From contig JAQXZA010000062.1 in NCBI GenBank assembly GCA_029226955.1, positions 1 to 34,015 of the forward strand: a DNA stretch of 34,015 bases. Direction: 5' to 3'. The notes below the pieces were generated by a model. It had not been told where the DNA came from. It saw nothing but the letters and a program-made list of their open reading frames with translations, and did not search any database. The translations under genes were made by a program, and so were the position numbers. Every line of letters begins with the position of its first letter. Positions within the stretch are counted from its first letter, which is position 1. Origin of the DNA: Clostridia bacterium. GTDB taxonomy: Bacteria > Bacillota > Clostridia > Oscillospirales > Acutalibacteraceae. Shown here one piece after another: positions 22,614-32,030 of this stretch.

Positions 22614-22658
22614 TATAAAAAACCCGATAGCCGTTGAATTTATACGGTTATCGGGTTT
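22614..22658 (-). terminator. Terminator of the queH operon
   Basis: A 14-bp stem (22620-22633 with 22645-22658, one G-U pair) lies 7 bases past the queH stop on the minus strand and runs into a T-run (complement of 22617-22622). Confidence 0.85.
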
Positions 22659-22664
22659 TGAATA

Positions 22665-23282
22665 TTATTTATTGTTTCGTGAGAAAACACAGCCACAAAA
22701 ATTTTGTCTGTAAAGATTGAATTGTGCGGAGAGTTCTATTGAACGCTTGTAACCGCCACGCTTTTTAAAATCAGAAAACAGATAGGGAATGTTGTGTTCC
22801 GTGCTTAACTGTCTGCCAATTTCATTGAGTACGGCGGAATCCTTTTGCGGACTGATTGAAAGCGTTGTCGTGAAAAAATCAAAATTACCGTTTTTTGCGG
22901 TTTCAGCAGTTTTTTCAAGACGCATACGGTAGCATTTAAGACATCTTGCACCACGCTCAGCTTCATTTTCAAGACCTTTTGCCATTTCATAGAATTTTTG
23001 CGGTTCATAAGTGCCCTCAATGAATTTTACGTCAGGACACATTTCGGATATAAGACGCTTTTGTTCTTCGACACGATGACGGTATTCCTGTTCGGGAGAA
23101 ATGTTCGGGTTGTAATAAAAAACCGTAATGTCAAAATATTTCGTCAGATATTCCAATACATAACTGCTGCACGGGGCACAACAACTATGAATTAAGAGTT
23201 TCGGGCGGATATTTTCAGCCGTTATTTGTTTAAGTGTTTTGTCGAGTTCAAGCTGATAGTTTATTTTCGGAGTTTGTTTCAT
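22665..23282 (-). CDS. queH: Epoxyqueuosine reductase QueH
   Basis: QueH reduces epoxyqueuosine to queuosine in the wobble position of GUN-anticodon tRNAs and is the non-B12 alternative to QueG. The 205-residue protein shows the family signatures: HSCCAPCS (32-39), YYNPNISPEQEYRHR (56-70), GARCLKCYRMRL (111-122), TTTLSISPQKD (138-148) and LYRQNFCGCVFS (190-201). The paired Cys at 34/35, 114/117 and 196/198 supply the iron-sulfur cluster and dimetal ligands. It starts 13 bases after the HAD gene and is the last gene of the minus-strand operon. No other queuosine genes are in the window. Confidence 0.93.
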   Translation of the reverse strand: MKQTPKINYQLELDKTLKQITAENIRPKLLIHSCCAPCSSYVLEYLTKYFDITVFYYNPNISPEQEYRHRVEEQKRLISEMCPDVKFIEGTYEPQKFYEMAKGLENEAERGARCLKCYRMRLEKTAETAKNGNFDFFTTTLSISPQKDSAVLNEIGRQLSTEHNIPYLFSDFKKRGGYKRSIELSAQFNLYRQNFCGCVFSRNNK

Positions 23283-23295
23283 AAAATATCACCGT

Positions 23296-23949
23296 TTAAA
23301 GCTGAGTGAGAATTTCTGATGGTTTGTCGGCAATAAATTCTGCACCGGCATCGGAAAGTTCCTTTTTCGGACGGAATCCCCAGCTTACCGCACAACATTT
23401 AAGTCCGGCATTTTGTGCTGTGAAAACATCAACATTGCTGTCGCCGATATAAAGACATTCGCTTTTATCAACACCGACTTCTTTAATAAGTGCAAGAACC
23501 GCTTGTGGAGAGGGTTTGCGTTCGTAATTATCACGCTTGCCCCATATTGTCGCAAATTTGTTTTCGGGGAAAAGCTTTTCAACGATAATTTTTGCAAATT
23601 CGTCGGGTTTGTTGGACATTACCGCATATTTAATGTTACGTTTGTCGAGTTCGTCGAGGACATCTTTTATTCCGTCATAAGGAACGGTTTTATCCATACA
23701 GTGTACATTATAATATTCGTTAAAATCCGCAAGAACCAGCTTTTTTTGCTTGTCTGTTGCCATTCCCTTTGGAATAACCATTGCCCTGTCGGCGAGGGAG
23801 GAAATTCCGTTGCCCACCATAAAGCGATATTTTTCACGGTCGTGCGGTTCAAAGCCGTTTTTCACAAGTGCATAATTCATTGCGTCGGCAAGGTCATAGA
23901 GTGAATTTACCAGTGTTCCGTCAAGGTCAAATATACATAATTTTGTCAT
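23296..23949 (-). CDS. HAD-family phosphatase, phosphoglycolate phosphatase-like
   Basis: The 217-residue protein has HAD motif I FDLDGTLVNS (Asp8 nucleophile, Asp10), an alpha-helical cap (about 15-90), motif II MSNKP (Ser112), motif III Lys145 in ERKPSP, and motif IV IGDSNVDV (Asp170, Asp174). The layout fits the Gph/PGP subfamily (HAD-IA). The substrate is uncertain; these enzymes remove phosphoglycolate or other small phosphates. The start overlaps the preceding lipoprotein gene by 4 bases (ATGA), with AGGAA upstream. Confidence 0.88.
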   Translation of the reverse strand: MTKLCIFDLDGTLVNSLYDLADAMNYALVKNGFEPHDREKYRFMVGNGISSLADRAMVIPKGMATDKQKKLVLADFNEYYNVHCMDKTVPYDGIKDVLDELDKRNIKYAVMSNKPDEFAKIIVEKLFPENKFATIWGKRDNYERKPSPQAVLALIKEVGVDKSECLYIGDSNVDVFTAQNAGLKCCAVSWGFRPKKELSDAGAEFIADKPSEILTQL

Positions 23950-25799
23950 TTCCTGTTATTCCTTTCTCTTTTTGCGAGTTTGTTATTTTTATCTGAAAAT
24001 ACTTTGTTTTGTTCGGACTGAGGCAAAGATGTGAATACTTTTTTGTTTTTGAATAAGAATATCAGTGCTATTGCGGCGGCAACTATAAGAACAGCAAATA
24101 TACTGAAAATTACAATATCCGCTGTGTTCGGAACGGATATGTCAAATTTTACATCTGTTACGGCATTGTTCAGCCTTATGCAGTAAGTGCCTTTGCCGTC
24201 GTCTGAAAATTCTGCTGAACTTTCAGCGGCTGAATTTTCGCTTTTTGAACTTTTTTCGGCGGTGAGTGATTTTATAATATCTCCGCTCTGAACGGTAACA
24301 TAATAATTAACAGGAGTATCGGCATTTTTGCCTGTAAGTATTGACGAAAAATCTATACTGTCGGTGAACTGCCTTAATGTACGCAAGGTCATAGACGGAT
24401 TTGTGTAAGAATGTGATATATTGTTGTTATTGCCGAATATTGTTGAAATAACGGAATTTATCTCGGTGTCTGTGCCGCTGAATGTTATTGTACAGGTGTT
24501 TTGTGCGTTCTCGACTGACTGAACCGCACCAATATTCAGATTATCAAAATATGATTTTGTATAATCGGACGCTTCGTTGCCGCCTGTTGCAATATCATAG
24601 CGGAATGTTATTGATTTCTGTATAGTGTCGTTATCGGGAGAAGTGACTTTTATATCTATTGATGAGGCTGTGTATTGCTTGCCGTCGGTGATTTTGAGTT
24701 GGAGAAGTGAATCGGAATTTTTAATGGCGACTTTTTTGCCGTATATGTTTGTGTCAAGAAGGTCTGTTGCAGGAGTCCACTCACAATCCTTATAAATCAT
24801 ACATTCGCCGAGTTCGGCTGAACCGCTTACAGAATAGCTATATTCAACGGGAACATTACCGTTATTGTTTCCGACATAGTTTGAAAAATCAAGCGTTTCA
24901 TAAAAACAGTTCTGTTCGGCAAGCGGTGTACTGCCCTTTGATTTATCCTCGTAGGCAATATCACTGTAAACTGAGCTGAGGAGTTTATTGGTGTAGCCTT
25001 CAAGTTCTTTGAGAGAAACATCAGTGAATTTTACTGTATAAAGATAGGCATTGTTTTCCAGAATCCAGTCGGCAGATGATGCGGAATTATCTGTAATATT
25101 TTTGAAATAGTCGGATACTTTGCTGCCGAGTTTATCAAATGTCGTCTGAGATATTGTGAAAATAAATGTACGGTCATAGACTGAATTTTTCTTGTTTACT
25201 GTATCAATCACGATTTTTTCGATAGGATAGCCCGAAAGATTATTGACTTTAATCATCGGTTCTGATGTATGAACATCATCACCTAATGCGGCGGTGGTTT
25301 TCGTTTCCTTTATATTAAAGTCAAAGCCGTCAAAATTTTCCTGTTTTGCACCGTCATAAATCCACTTCAAAAGCTGAGAACTTTCAAAGTTTTCTTCGAT
25401 TTTCCAGCCGCTTGCAAGAATTGTATCGGGATTTGAAAAACTTACGGCAACCTGTAAGCCTGTTATGTCGTCAACTTTGTCGATATAATCGGTGGCGGAA
25501 GTGAATTTAAGCTGAAAACTGTAAGAAAAGCTGTCTTCGGAAATATTCTTTGTATAATCAAGCGAATCGGGACAGTATTTCTGAATTACTTTATCAAGAT
25601 TTGTTTCCTGCTGAGAATTTGCGGGAATAATACTTCGTGGAAAAGTACAGACTATTGTGCGTTTGCCCGAAAAAGAACTGTCAACCGAAAGTGCCGTTTC
25701 AAGCGTTACATTTTCGGGTTCGGTTTTGTTACAGGCGGAAAAAATCATAATCGAAAGCACGGCAATAATCAACGCCGCAAGTTTTATATGTTTTGACAA
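23946..25799 (-). CDS. Large lipoprotein with C-terminal membrane anchor, unknown
   Basis: TTG 25799 has AGGA 9 bases upstream on the minus strand; GTG 25808 is too close to it. The 617-residue protein starts with a lipoprotein signal ending IMIFSAC (lipidated Cys about 23). The outer region has two similar-looking halves, each with long Ser/Thr/Asn-rich stretches and an ETALSVDSSFSGKRTI or SYSVSGSAELGE start, suggesting repeated beta-rich modules. A membrane helix lies near the C-terminus (VIFSIFAVLIVAAAIALIFLF, two parts, about 563-583), then a basic cytoplasmic tail. Anchoring at both ends is unusual. I do not recognise the family. It is the first gene of an operon with the HAD and queH genes. 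Confidence 0.75.
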   Translation of the reverse strand: MSKHIKLAALIIAVLSIMIFSACNKTEPENVTLETALSVDSSFSGKRTIVCTFPRSIIPANSQQETNLDKVIQKYCPDSLDYTKNISEDSFSYSFQLKFTSATDYIDKVDDITGLQVAVSFSNPDTILASGWKIEENFESSQLLKWIYDGAKQENFDGFDFNIKETKTTAALGDDVHTSEPMIKVNNLSGYPIEKIVIDTVNKKNSVYDRTFIFTISQTTFDKLGSKVSDYFKNITDNSASSADWILENNAYLYTVKFTDVSLKELEGYTNKLLSSVYSDIAYEDKSKGSTPLAEQNCFYETLDFSNYVGNNNGNVPVEYSYSVSGSAELGECMIYKDCEWTPATDLLDTNIYGKKVAIKNSDSLLQLKITDGKQYTASSIDIKVTSPDNDTIQKSITFRYDIATGGNEASDYTKSYFDNLNIGAVQSVENAQNTCTITFSGTDTEINSVISTIFGNNNNISHSYTNPSMTLRTLRQFTDSIDFSSILTGKNADTPVNYYVTVQSGDIIKSLTAEKSSKSENSAAESSAEFSDDGKGTYCIRLNNAVTDVKFDISVPNTADIVIFSIFAVLIVAAAIALIFLFKNKKVFTSLPQSEQNKVFSDKNNKLAKRERNNRK

Positions 25800-25838
25800 T
25801 ACGATCACGTCCTGTCGGTGTTTTTTTATTATTTTACT

Positions 25839-25868
25839 ATTTTACTTTAATAATGTAAAGAGTTTCAA
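25839..25868 (-). promoter_or_regulatory. Promoter candidate of the lipoprotein-HAD-queH operon
   Basis: Read on the minus strand: TTGAAA (25868-25863), 18-base spacer, TAAAAT (25844-25839), about 40 bases before the TTG start. Confidence 0.5.
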
Positions 25869-25949
25869 AAAATATTCCAAAATCTTCAAATTAATATATA
25901 GTAACGCTAATGTTTACAGGAAATTACAAAAAAATATGTGCAAAATGAC

Positions 25950-25978
25950 TTGACGATAATATAATGTAATGGTATAAT
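25950..25978 (+). promoter_or_regulatory. Distal promoter of the fibro-slime adhesin gene
   Basis: TTGACG (25950-25955), 17-base spacer, perfect TATAAT (25973-25978). It gives a leader of about 190 nt. The rest of the gap 25800-26177 is AT-rich with no open frame of note. Confidence 0.8.
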
Positions 25979-26048
25979 GAAAAAATAATACAGGTGAAAG
26001 TATTTTAATGGATAAATTTTCCAAATAATAATTTATTTAATTTAACGA

Positions 26049-26077
26049 TTGACTTTATTATCAAAAAATGATATGTT
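26049..26077 (+). promoter_or_regulatory. Proximal promoter candidate of the fibro-slime adhesin gene
   Basis: TTGACT (26049-26054), 17-base spacer, TATGTT (26072-26077). Weaker than the distal promoter; the two would form a tandem pair. Confidence 0.5.
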
Positions 26078-26177
26078 ATGTATATATATTGAACGGACTG
26101 TTATATTATTTTGTATATATTTAAATAAAAAATAATCGTATATAAAAATATCACCATAGTTTTGGAGGTAGAAAGTT

Positions 26178-29100
26178 ATGACAACAATCAAGAAAAAAAT
26201 TATTTCAGTCGTTGCACTATTATGTACTGTTATGCTTTTGATAGGTATTCTGCCGACAAGCGTGTTCAGAAATAATAACGCAAGTGCGGCAAGCACAGGT
26301 TGGACGGTTTATTTTGACGGAAGTAAAACGGCTTGGTTTAACATAGATTTAAACACTGGTCAAGATAACGGTGGTAAAGCATATATAAAAGTCAATAATA
26401 GTGGCGGTTGGCAAGAGATGACACTATTATATGGAGCTATATATGAATATAAACTTACAAGTGAACCGTCAAAAATACAATTTGCTCGTGGTACAAGCAG
26501 TTCGGATAACGATATATATGGTTCTACTACAATTTATAGTAATGATTTTAATGAACAAAACAATTACTTTTATGTTGGTTCTGAATGGAATGGCGATAAA
26601 GATAGTCAAAGCAACAGAGGTACTTGGACAACAGCTAAAAAATACTATTTCGATACATATAATAATGATACTGGCAGTTATAATGGTTGGAGTGTAAGCT
26701 GTAATATGTACGCTCACGCATTTAATGGTTCAACGACGAATACAGGTTCTCCAATATTGATGAAAAAAGAAACAGGTATTACATCAGAAAATGGAGGAAC
26801 TATTTGGAGTGTTATAATTGGTGGTGTTTATAGTGATTTAATGTTTGTAAACAAAGAAAGTTGGGGTAGTAGTAAAGCATATGAAACAGAATCAGTATCT
26901 TTAAGTGAATATTCATCTTATGAAAATCCTTGTTTTTATTTAGATGGTGGATATGTTCAAGGTGTAGGTCAAAAAACACTTGGTTGCTATGACCTGTCTG
27001 TTTCAATCGCCGGTAAACAAATAAACTTCCGTGATATGACAGGTACACTGACAGGAAATATTACCGCAGTGTTCAGCGGTGATAGTATTGCTGATAAAAC
27101 TGAAACATTCGCAAGTGGTGGTTCAGTTAATGTTCCTAATGATGAGAATAATACACCATATACAAAAGTAGAGTTTAAAGATACAAACGGAAACTCTCTT
27201 GGTAAATATAACCTCTTTAATGACAGTACAGACTCTGAATATACAGCAGTAGAATATAACGAAACAAGTCGCAATACATTTTTCTATGGTGCAACTGAAA
27301 AAGCTGACAACACAAAGGTTTCTTATTGGGGAACATTGCCAACGGGTAGCGGTACAATAACAGACCAAAAACTTTATCTTGATGATTCTATTTTCCCTAC
27401 AAGCGGCACAGAACCAACAATTCAATTCAATAGTACAAGTGGTGCATTTACTATTGGTCAAGATGGTGGTACAGCTGAAACTGCATACAGCTATAATATA
27501 TCAAGCATTAGTACAAACGATATAATTACTGTTACATATAGTGGTACTAAATATCACTTTATGTGGAGTGATACTGATAACAATATGCTTACTGTAAGCA
27601 GTGATATAGCTACTGTTTCAAGTGTATATGGAAATTCTAACACAATATATTTTGACGCAACACTTTCTAAGTTGTCATACGCATATGTTGATCATAGTGC
27701 GTCAATGCCATCATACAATAATGATAAAATATATGTTCAATTAAAAAATTCTTCAACTAATGCAATTACAACTAGACCAATGACGCTTGCAACAAAAACA
27801 ATAGGTTCTAATAAATGGAATGATGTATATAAAATTGACTTATCAGATTATGATTTTAACACTTATGATAAAATCATATTTTATAGTACAAATGATGGAA
27901 GTTGGGTAAATGAAACCACCAGTAAAGCCAGCAGAACGGTTGAATTAGATTTACCTAAAAACACCAATAAAACTTGTTTTTATGCGGATTCCAGTGATGA
28001 CTGTATTTATAATAACGGATACCGTGACGGTTACTGGGGCAAGCCTTATACAATCCGTGACGCTGAAAAAAATAAAACAGGTAAAGATGTAGTTGATATA
28101 AAAACAGGTACTTTTGTTGAAGATCAAAACAAAATGTATATAAATTCTACATTTTATGATTACTACACCGACTATGAACTCAACGGCAATAACAGAGATG
28201 AGTATGGAGTTTCTACGGGAAAGTCACATAGAAACTATGTTAATTTCCGTCAGTTCGACCAGGCTTTGAGTGACTATTATGAAAATAAAAATGTAAGTGT
28301 TAATGACGCAATTTATACAGGTCATTTTCAGCCAACATATAGTAACTGGGGCTGTCCGTTTAATGCGATAGCAGGTACTATGGGTTTGTATGGTTGGAAT
28401 AATAATTATAACATATTTATTTCTAATAACAACTCTAATGTAGATTCTGATGGTAATGTAAAGACAGGTTCTGACGGATACTATAAGTATGCAACACAGG
28501 GAATTGTTAATAATACATTGGATAATGGCATATTAAAAACATACGACGGTGAAGCCGCTTCTCCATACTTTGATGAAGATTTTTTGAGTAAAAACAACAG
28601 TAAGAATACTAAATTAGGTGAAGTTTATCCAAATGTTGCTTTTCCGTTCACTAAAAAAGATGTATTTAACGAGGGTGTTGATTATTGGTGCTTTGACAGT
28701 GCAAAAACAACCCTTGCAATGCAACAGGATATAACAACAAACAGATATTACCTTGAAGACCATACTAACGATGATGATAAAAACTGGAGTAGAAATGTAA
28801 ATAGTACAGGAACGTATGATGGTACAGATGGTGTTTCTACTACATACGGTTTCTTCCCGTTTAACTATGGCGATAAAAAATCAACCGATAATGCCGCTTC
28901 TACATACAATTATGGTTTCGGTACAAAGCTTGAATTTAATTTCCGTCTTGAAAATGGTGGTAAGGTTCTTAATAACAATGGTCAACCGATAAGTACCAAG
29001 TTCCTGTTCTCAGGTGACGACGACGTATGGGTATTCATTGACGGTCAATTAGCACTTGATGTTGGTGGTGACCATGGACAGGTTACAGGTATGTTGGATT

Positions 29101-31700
29101 TTGCTGAAAAAACGGCTTATGTAAGCCAAGTAAAAAAATCTGCCAACAATAGTAGCAATTTGTCCGGCACAGATTTAAAAAAATCTATAACATATAATTA
29201 TGACGGTACTTCTGAAACATACAAATTCTATCAATCAAGTACTTTTGAAATGAACGACTCAAATACGCACACTCTCACAATGTTCTATATGGAACGTGGT
29301 ATGTGGGAGTCAAATATGAAATTAGCATTTAATACCACTATTGATACACAGCTTGATGTTGAAAAAGAAGTAGATATGTCAAATGTTGATGAGGAGATTA
29401 AAAATGCAATTTCTGCTAATGTAAATGCTCTTGATTTCAACTTTGACATCAGAAGTGCAGATGTTGAGGACGGTCATGTTGTTGTAAATGATTGTACATC
29501 AATAGATCAAAAATATGTTAAATATGGTGATCAAACAAAGCTTAGTTTGGCAAGCGGATATGATAATCAAACTTCTTCAGCTATACAATGTATTCTTGAC
29601 AATGTAGGTACTGGTGGAGATTATGGTTCGACATTTTATTTTAATCAAACACTTGAAACTGAAGGTTTGTATCCTGTTAATTTAAATAATGTTGACTATT
29701 TTTATTTCTATGTTAAGTGCAATAGTCTTTCAGAAGGTAATATTGGGGGGCTGAATCTACGTATTACATTGCAAGATACCAGTGATCAATACTTGTATAG
29801 TGGTGGTTATAATGGATTTGATAGTGGTAAAGGTTGGGTTGATTTTTTAACCTATGATAATGAGCATAGCAATAAGATTAGTAAATATAATGAATGGACA
29901 GAAATAAGAATAGACAAAGCAAAACTGCTAAATTCAATAAACAATAATGACTTTGATACAAGTCAGGTAAAAGCTATAACCGTTACAAGCAACTACAAGG
30001 GTACATTTGTTTTTGATGATTTCGGCTATATCTCAACAAAAAAAACTTGGAATATGTTGGAGTCTGTCGGTAGTAAAGAGTACACCCTTAACGCTGATAC
30101 AGCAACAAACACTACTAATAACGGCAGTTTTACCCTTAAAAATAACAATATCGCTCATTTTGTAAATCAGTTTGATAAAGGTGTTGCTTTGAGCGTACAC
30201 GAGGGAGAAACTTTTAACGGTGGGACTAATATGTCAAGTCTTTTCTCTACAAAATGGGAGCTTTACAGAGGACAGGTAGTTGAAAAAACAGGAACAGATT
30301 ATTACACTGATGACGGTGATACTTCGACTCCGGAAAATTCATTTCTGTTTCTTGGTACAACGGCTACACCTGATAAGGTAAAGTTTATCAATGAGATGAA
30401 AACTGCAACTATTACCATAAATAAGCAGTTGAAAAATGCCAATGGTCAGAATTTAACTGTTAATGAAGATAAGACGTTTAATTTTACAGTTAATTTCAGC
30501 AATGTTGGCGGTATAAATCTTGCAAATCAAAGTATCACTAAAACTGTAAGCGTAACAGTGCCAAGTGGTCGAAGTTCCGCCTCTGTTGAGATAACGGGTA
30601 TTCCTGTCGGAACAACCTATACTATTGTGGAAACGAACAGTAGTGGTTATGATGTTGGCTATGCTTATGGTACAGGAACAATTATTGATGGTTCAACCAA
30701 AAAACTTAACAGTGATACAACCGTAACAGTAACAAACACAGAACAGCGTCAAGTAGGCGAATTGATACTTACTAAGCAAGTTTATGTTGCTACGGGTACA
30801 GTATCTGACGACGACAAAAATAAAAAATTTGACTTTGAGGTTGAACTTACAGGTACAGACAGCTTTAATATTTCTACCTATGTAAACAGCATAAAGTATC
30901 GGACAGGTACAAATAATGGTTCTACTGTAAATTGGGGTTCAGATACCGCTTTTGCTGATAATACTTGGACAGCTAACGGTAATAAAATAACGGCGACTAT
31001 TAAGGTTTCCGAGAATATCCCTATAAAGATTGTAAATATACCTTATGGTACAACGTATAAAGTTACTGAAACGGAGGATAGTGGTTATACATTAGTTACA
31101 CTAACTAATAACAATGGCACTATATCAACAAATACTACAACTGTCACTATAACAAACATAAAAAAAGAAGTGACACATTCGCTCACTGTACGTAAGGTTG
31201 ATGGTGCAGATACAAGACACAGTCTTCCAGGTGCTCAGTTTACACTGAAACAAGGCGAATATTATGTACCAATCACAAGAGTATCAGACGGCAATTACAA
31301 GTATGATACAAGCAATACAACAGTATCTTATCTTGTTACCGATAGCGGCGGTTCATTTACCATAACAGGCTTGCCTAATGGTACATACACTCTCACAGAA
31401 ACCCAAGCACCAAGCGGATATTTAATGAATAGTAATGAATATACCATTACATTTGGCGTTGATGAAAATGGTACTGGTACGTGTTCTTGTAAGATCGGTA
31501 CAGAAGATACTGACATTAATTACGATAACGTTAACAATACAGCTACTCTGACAGTAACAAACCGTCAGATTGTCCTCCCGTCAACAGGCGGTACAGGTTC
31601 AGGCATAAACATTGTGTTTGTGGGCATTGTGCTTGTGCTTATTGCCAGTGCAGTATTTGTAATTGTGAACAGAAAGGCTGTTTTCAGAAAGAAACATTAA
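26178..31700 (+). CDS. Giant LPXTG adhesin with fibro-slime and CnaB/SpaA domains
   Basis: ATG 26178 follows GGAGGT. A signal peptide (about 1-39, ending NNNASAAS) leads to repeated Tyr/Asn/Ser-rich modules; the first (GWTVYFDGSKTAWFN, about 40-140) resembles starch-binding-type beta modules. A fibro-slime (PA14-related) domain lies at about 890-1085: FLFSGDDDVWVFIDGQLALD, GGDHG and FYMERGMWESN. A jelly-roll-like segment follows (about 1110-1295), with WTEIRIDKAKLL and FVFDDFGYI. Three CnaB/SpaA-type domains start near 1407, 1527 and 1667; the last has KVDGADTRHSLPGAQFTLK and TLTETQAPSGY, typical of isopeptide-forming domains. The cell-wall signal is LPSTG (1800-1804), a hydrophobic helix and RKAVFRKKH. 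With the pilin and sortase downstream it is probably the pilus tip or ancillary adhesin. Confidence 0.9.
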   Translation: MTTIKKKIISVVALLCTVMLLIGILPTSVFRNNNASAASTGWTVYFDGSKTAWFNIDLNTGQDNGGKAYIKVNNSGGWQEMTLLYGAIYEYKLTSEPSKIQFARGTSSSDNDIYGSTTIYSNDFNEQNNYFYVGSEWNGDKDSQSNRGTWTTAKKYYFDTYNNDTGSYNGWSVSCNMYAHAFNGSTTNTGSPILMKKETGITSENGGTIWSVIIGGVYSDLMFVNKESWGSSKAYETESVSLSEYSSYENPCFYLDGGYVQGVGQKTLGCYDLSVSIAGKQINFRDMTGTLTGNITAVFSGDSIADKTETFASGGSVNVPNDENNTPYTKVEFKDTNGNSLGKYNLFNDSTDSEYTAVEYNETSRNTFFYGATEKADNTKVSYWGTLPTGSGTITDQKLYLDDSIFPTSGTEPTIQFNSTSGAFTIGQDGGTAETAYSYNISSISTNDIITVTYSGTKYHFMWSDTDNNMLTVSSDIATVSSVYGNSNTIYFDATLSKLSYAYVDHSASMPSYNNDKIYVQLKNSSTNAITTRPMTLATKTIGSNKWNDVYKIDLSDYDFNTYDKIIFYSTNDGSWVNETTSKASRTVELDLPKNTNKTCFYADSSDDCIYNNGYRDGYWGKPYTIRDAEKNKTGKDVVDIKTGTFVEDQNKMYINSTFYDYYTDYELNGNNRDEYGVSTGKSHRNYVNFRQFDQALSDYYENKNVSVNDAIYTGHFQPTYSNWGCPFNAIAGTMGLYGWNNNYNIFISNNNSNVDSDGNVKTGSDGYYKYATQGIVNNTLDNGILKTYDGEAASPYFDEDFLSKNNSKNTKLGEVYPNVAFPFTKKDVFNEGVDYWCFDSAKTTLAMQQDITTNRYYLEDHTNDDDKNWSRNVNSTGTYDGTDGVSTTYGFFPFNYGDKKSTDNAASTYNYGFGTKLEFNFRLENGGKVLNNNGQPISTKFLFSGDDDVWVFIDGQLALDVGGDHGQVTGMLDFAEKTAYVSQVKKSANNSSNLSGTDLKKSITYNYDGTSETYKFYQSSTFEMNDSNTHTLTMFYMERGMWESNMKLAFNTTIDTQLDVEKEVDMSNVDEEIKNAISANVNALDFNFDIRSADVEDGHVVVNDCTSIDQKYVKYGDQTKLSLASGYDNQTSSAIQCILDNVGTGGDYGSTFYFNQTLETEGLYPVNLNNVDYFYFYVKCNSLSEGNIGGLNLRITLQDTSDQYLYSGGYNGFDSGKGWVDFLTYDNEHSNKISKYNEWTEIRIDKAKLLNSINNNDFDTSQVKAITVTSNYKGTFVFDDFGYISTKKTWNMLESVGSKEYTLNADTATNTTNNGSFTLKNNNIAHFVNQFDKGVALSVHEGETFNGGTNMSSLFSTKWELYRGQVVEKTGTDYYTDDGDTSTPENSFLFLGTTATPDKVKFINEMKTATITINKQLKNANGQNLTVNEDKTFNFTVNFSNVGGINLANQSITKTVSVTVPSGRSSASVEITGIPVGTTYTIVETNSSGYDVGYAYGTGTIIDGSTKKLNSDTTVTVTNTEQRQVGELILTKQVYVATGTVSDDDKNKKFDFEVELTGTDSFNISTYVNSIKYRTGTNNGSTVNWGSDTAFADNTWTANGNKITATIKVSENIPIKIVNIPYGTTYKVTETEDSGYTLVTLTNNNGTISTNTTTVTITNIKKEVTHSLTVRKVDGADTRHSLPGAQFTLKQGEYYVPITRVSDGNYKYDTSNTTVSYLVTDSGGSFTITGLPNGTYTLTETQAPSGYLMNSNEYTITFGVDENGTGTCSCKIGTEDTDINYDNVNNTATLTVTNRQIVLPSTGGTGSGINIVFVGIVLVLIASAVFVIVNRKAVFRKKH

Positions 31701-32030
31701 CATAAATAAACAAAATATCCAAAAAATATAAAAAAACTCTTGAAAAACCGTATTATTTATGTTACAATTATCAAAAGTTCAAAAATGGGCATTATATTTC
31801 AAAGAAATTCAGGAAGGAGGAACATTAAGGGCAGAGCAGTCCTCTGGTTGCAGTGTAAACATTCACAGCGGAACACCATAACGGTTAGGGGAAGATTTCT
31901 TAATCGGCTCAATGCACAATGTGCATATAAAACAGTCAAACATACATCTTGCCGCAGATGTGCGTAACGGTAGGCTGTATTATAAAACATTCGCACAAAA
32001 AACAATAAACTATAAAAGGTGGTTAAAATC
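31701..32030 (+). promoter_or_regulatory. Long structured leader of the backbone pilin gene
   Basis: About 260 transcribed bases precede the pilin ATG. They contain an AGGAAGGAGG block (31811-31820) with no ATG or GTG at useful distance, a small hairpin ATGCAC-AAT-GTGCAT (31912-31926), and a two-part hairpin (31932-31978) pairing ACAGTC with GGCTGT and ACATCT with AGATGT. A frame running through it to a stop at 31967 is probably not a gene. It may be a regulatory RNA leader of a class I cannot name. Confidence 0.5.
31740..31768 (+). promoter_or_regulatory. Promoter of the pilin-sortase operon
   Basis: TTGAAA (31740-31745), 17-base spacer, TACAAT (31763-31768). No terminator is visible between the adhesin stop (31700) and this promoter, so some read-through from the adhesin is possible. 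Confidence 0.65.

Noticed and set aside
31740-31967. A 75-codon open frame in the pilin leader, with a strong AGGAAGGAGG inside it
   Set aside because: Its start coincides with the -35 box, the ribosome binding site lies within the frame without a usable ATG, GTG or TTG after it, and the composition is unlike neighbouring proteins.
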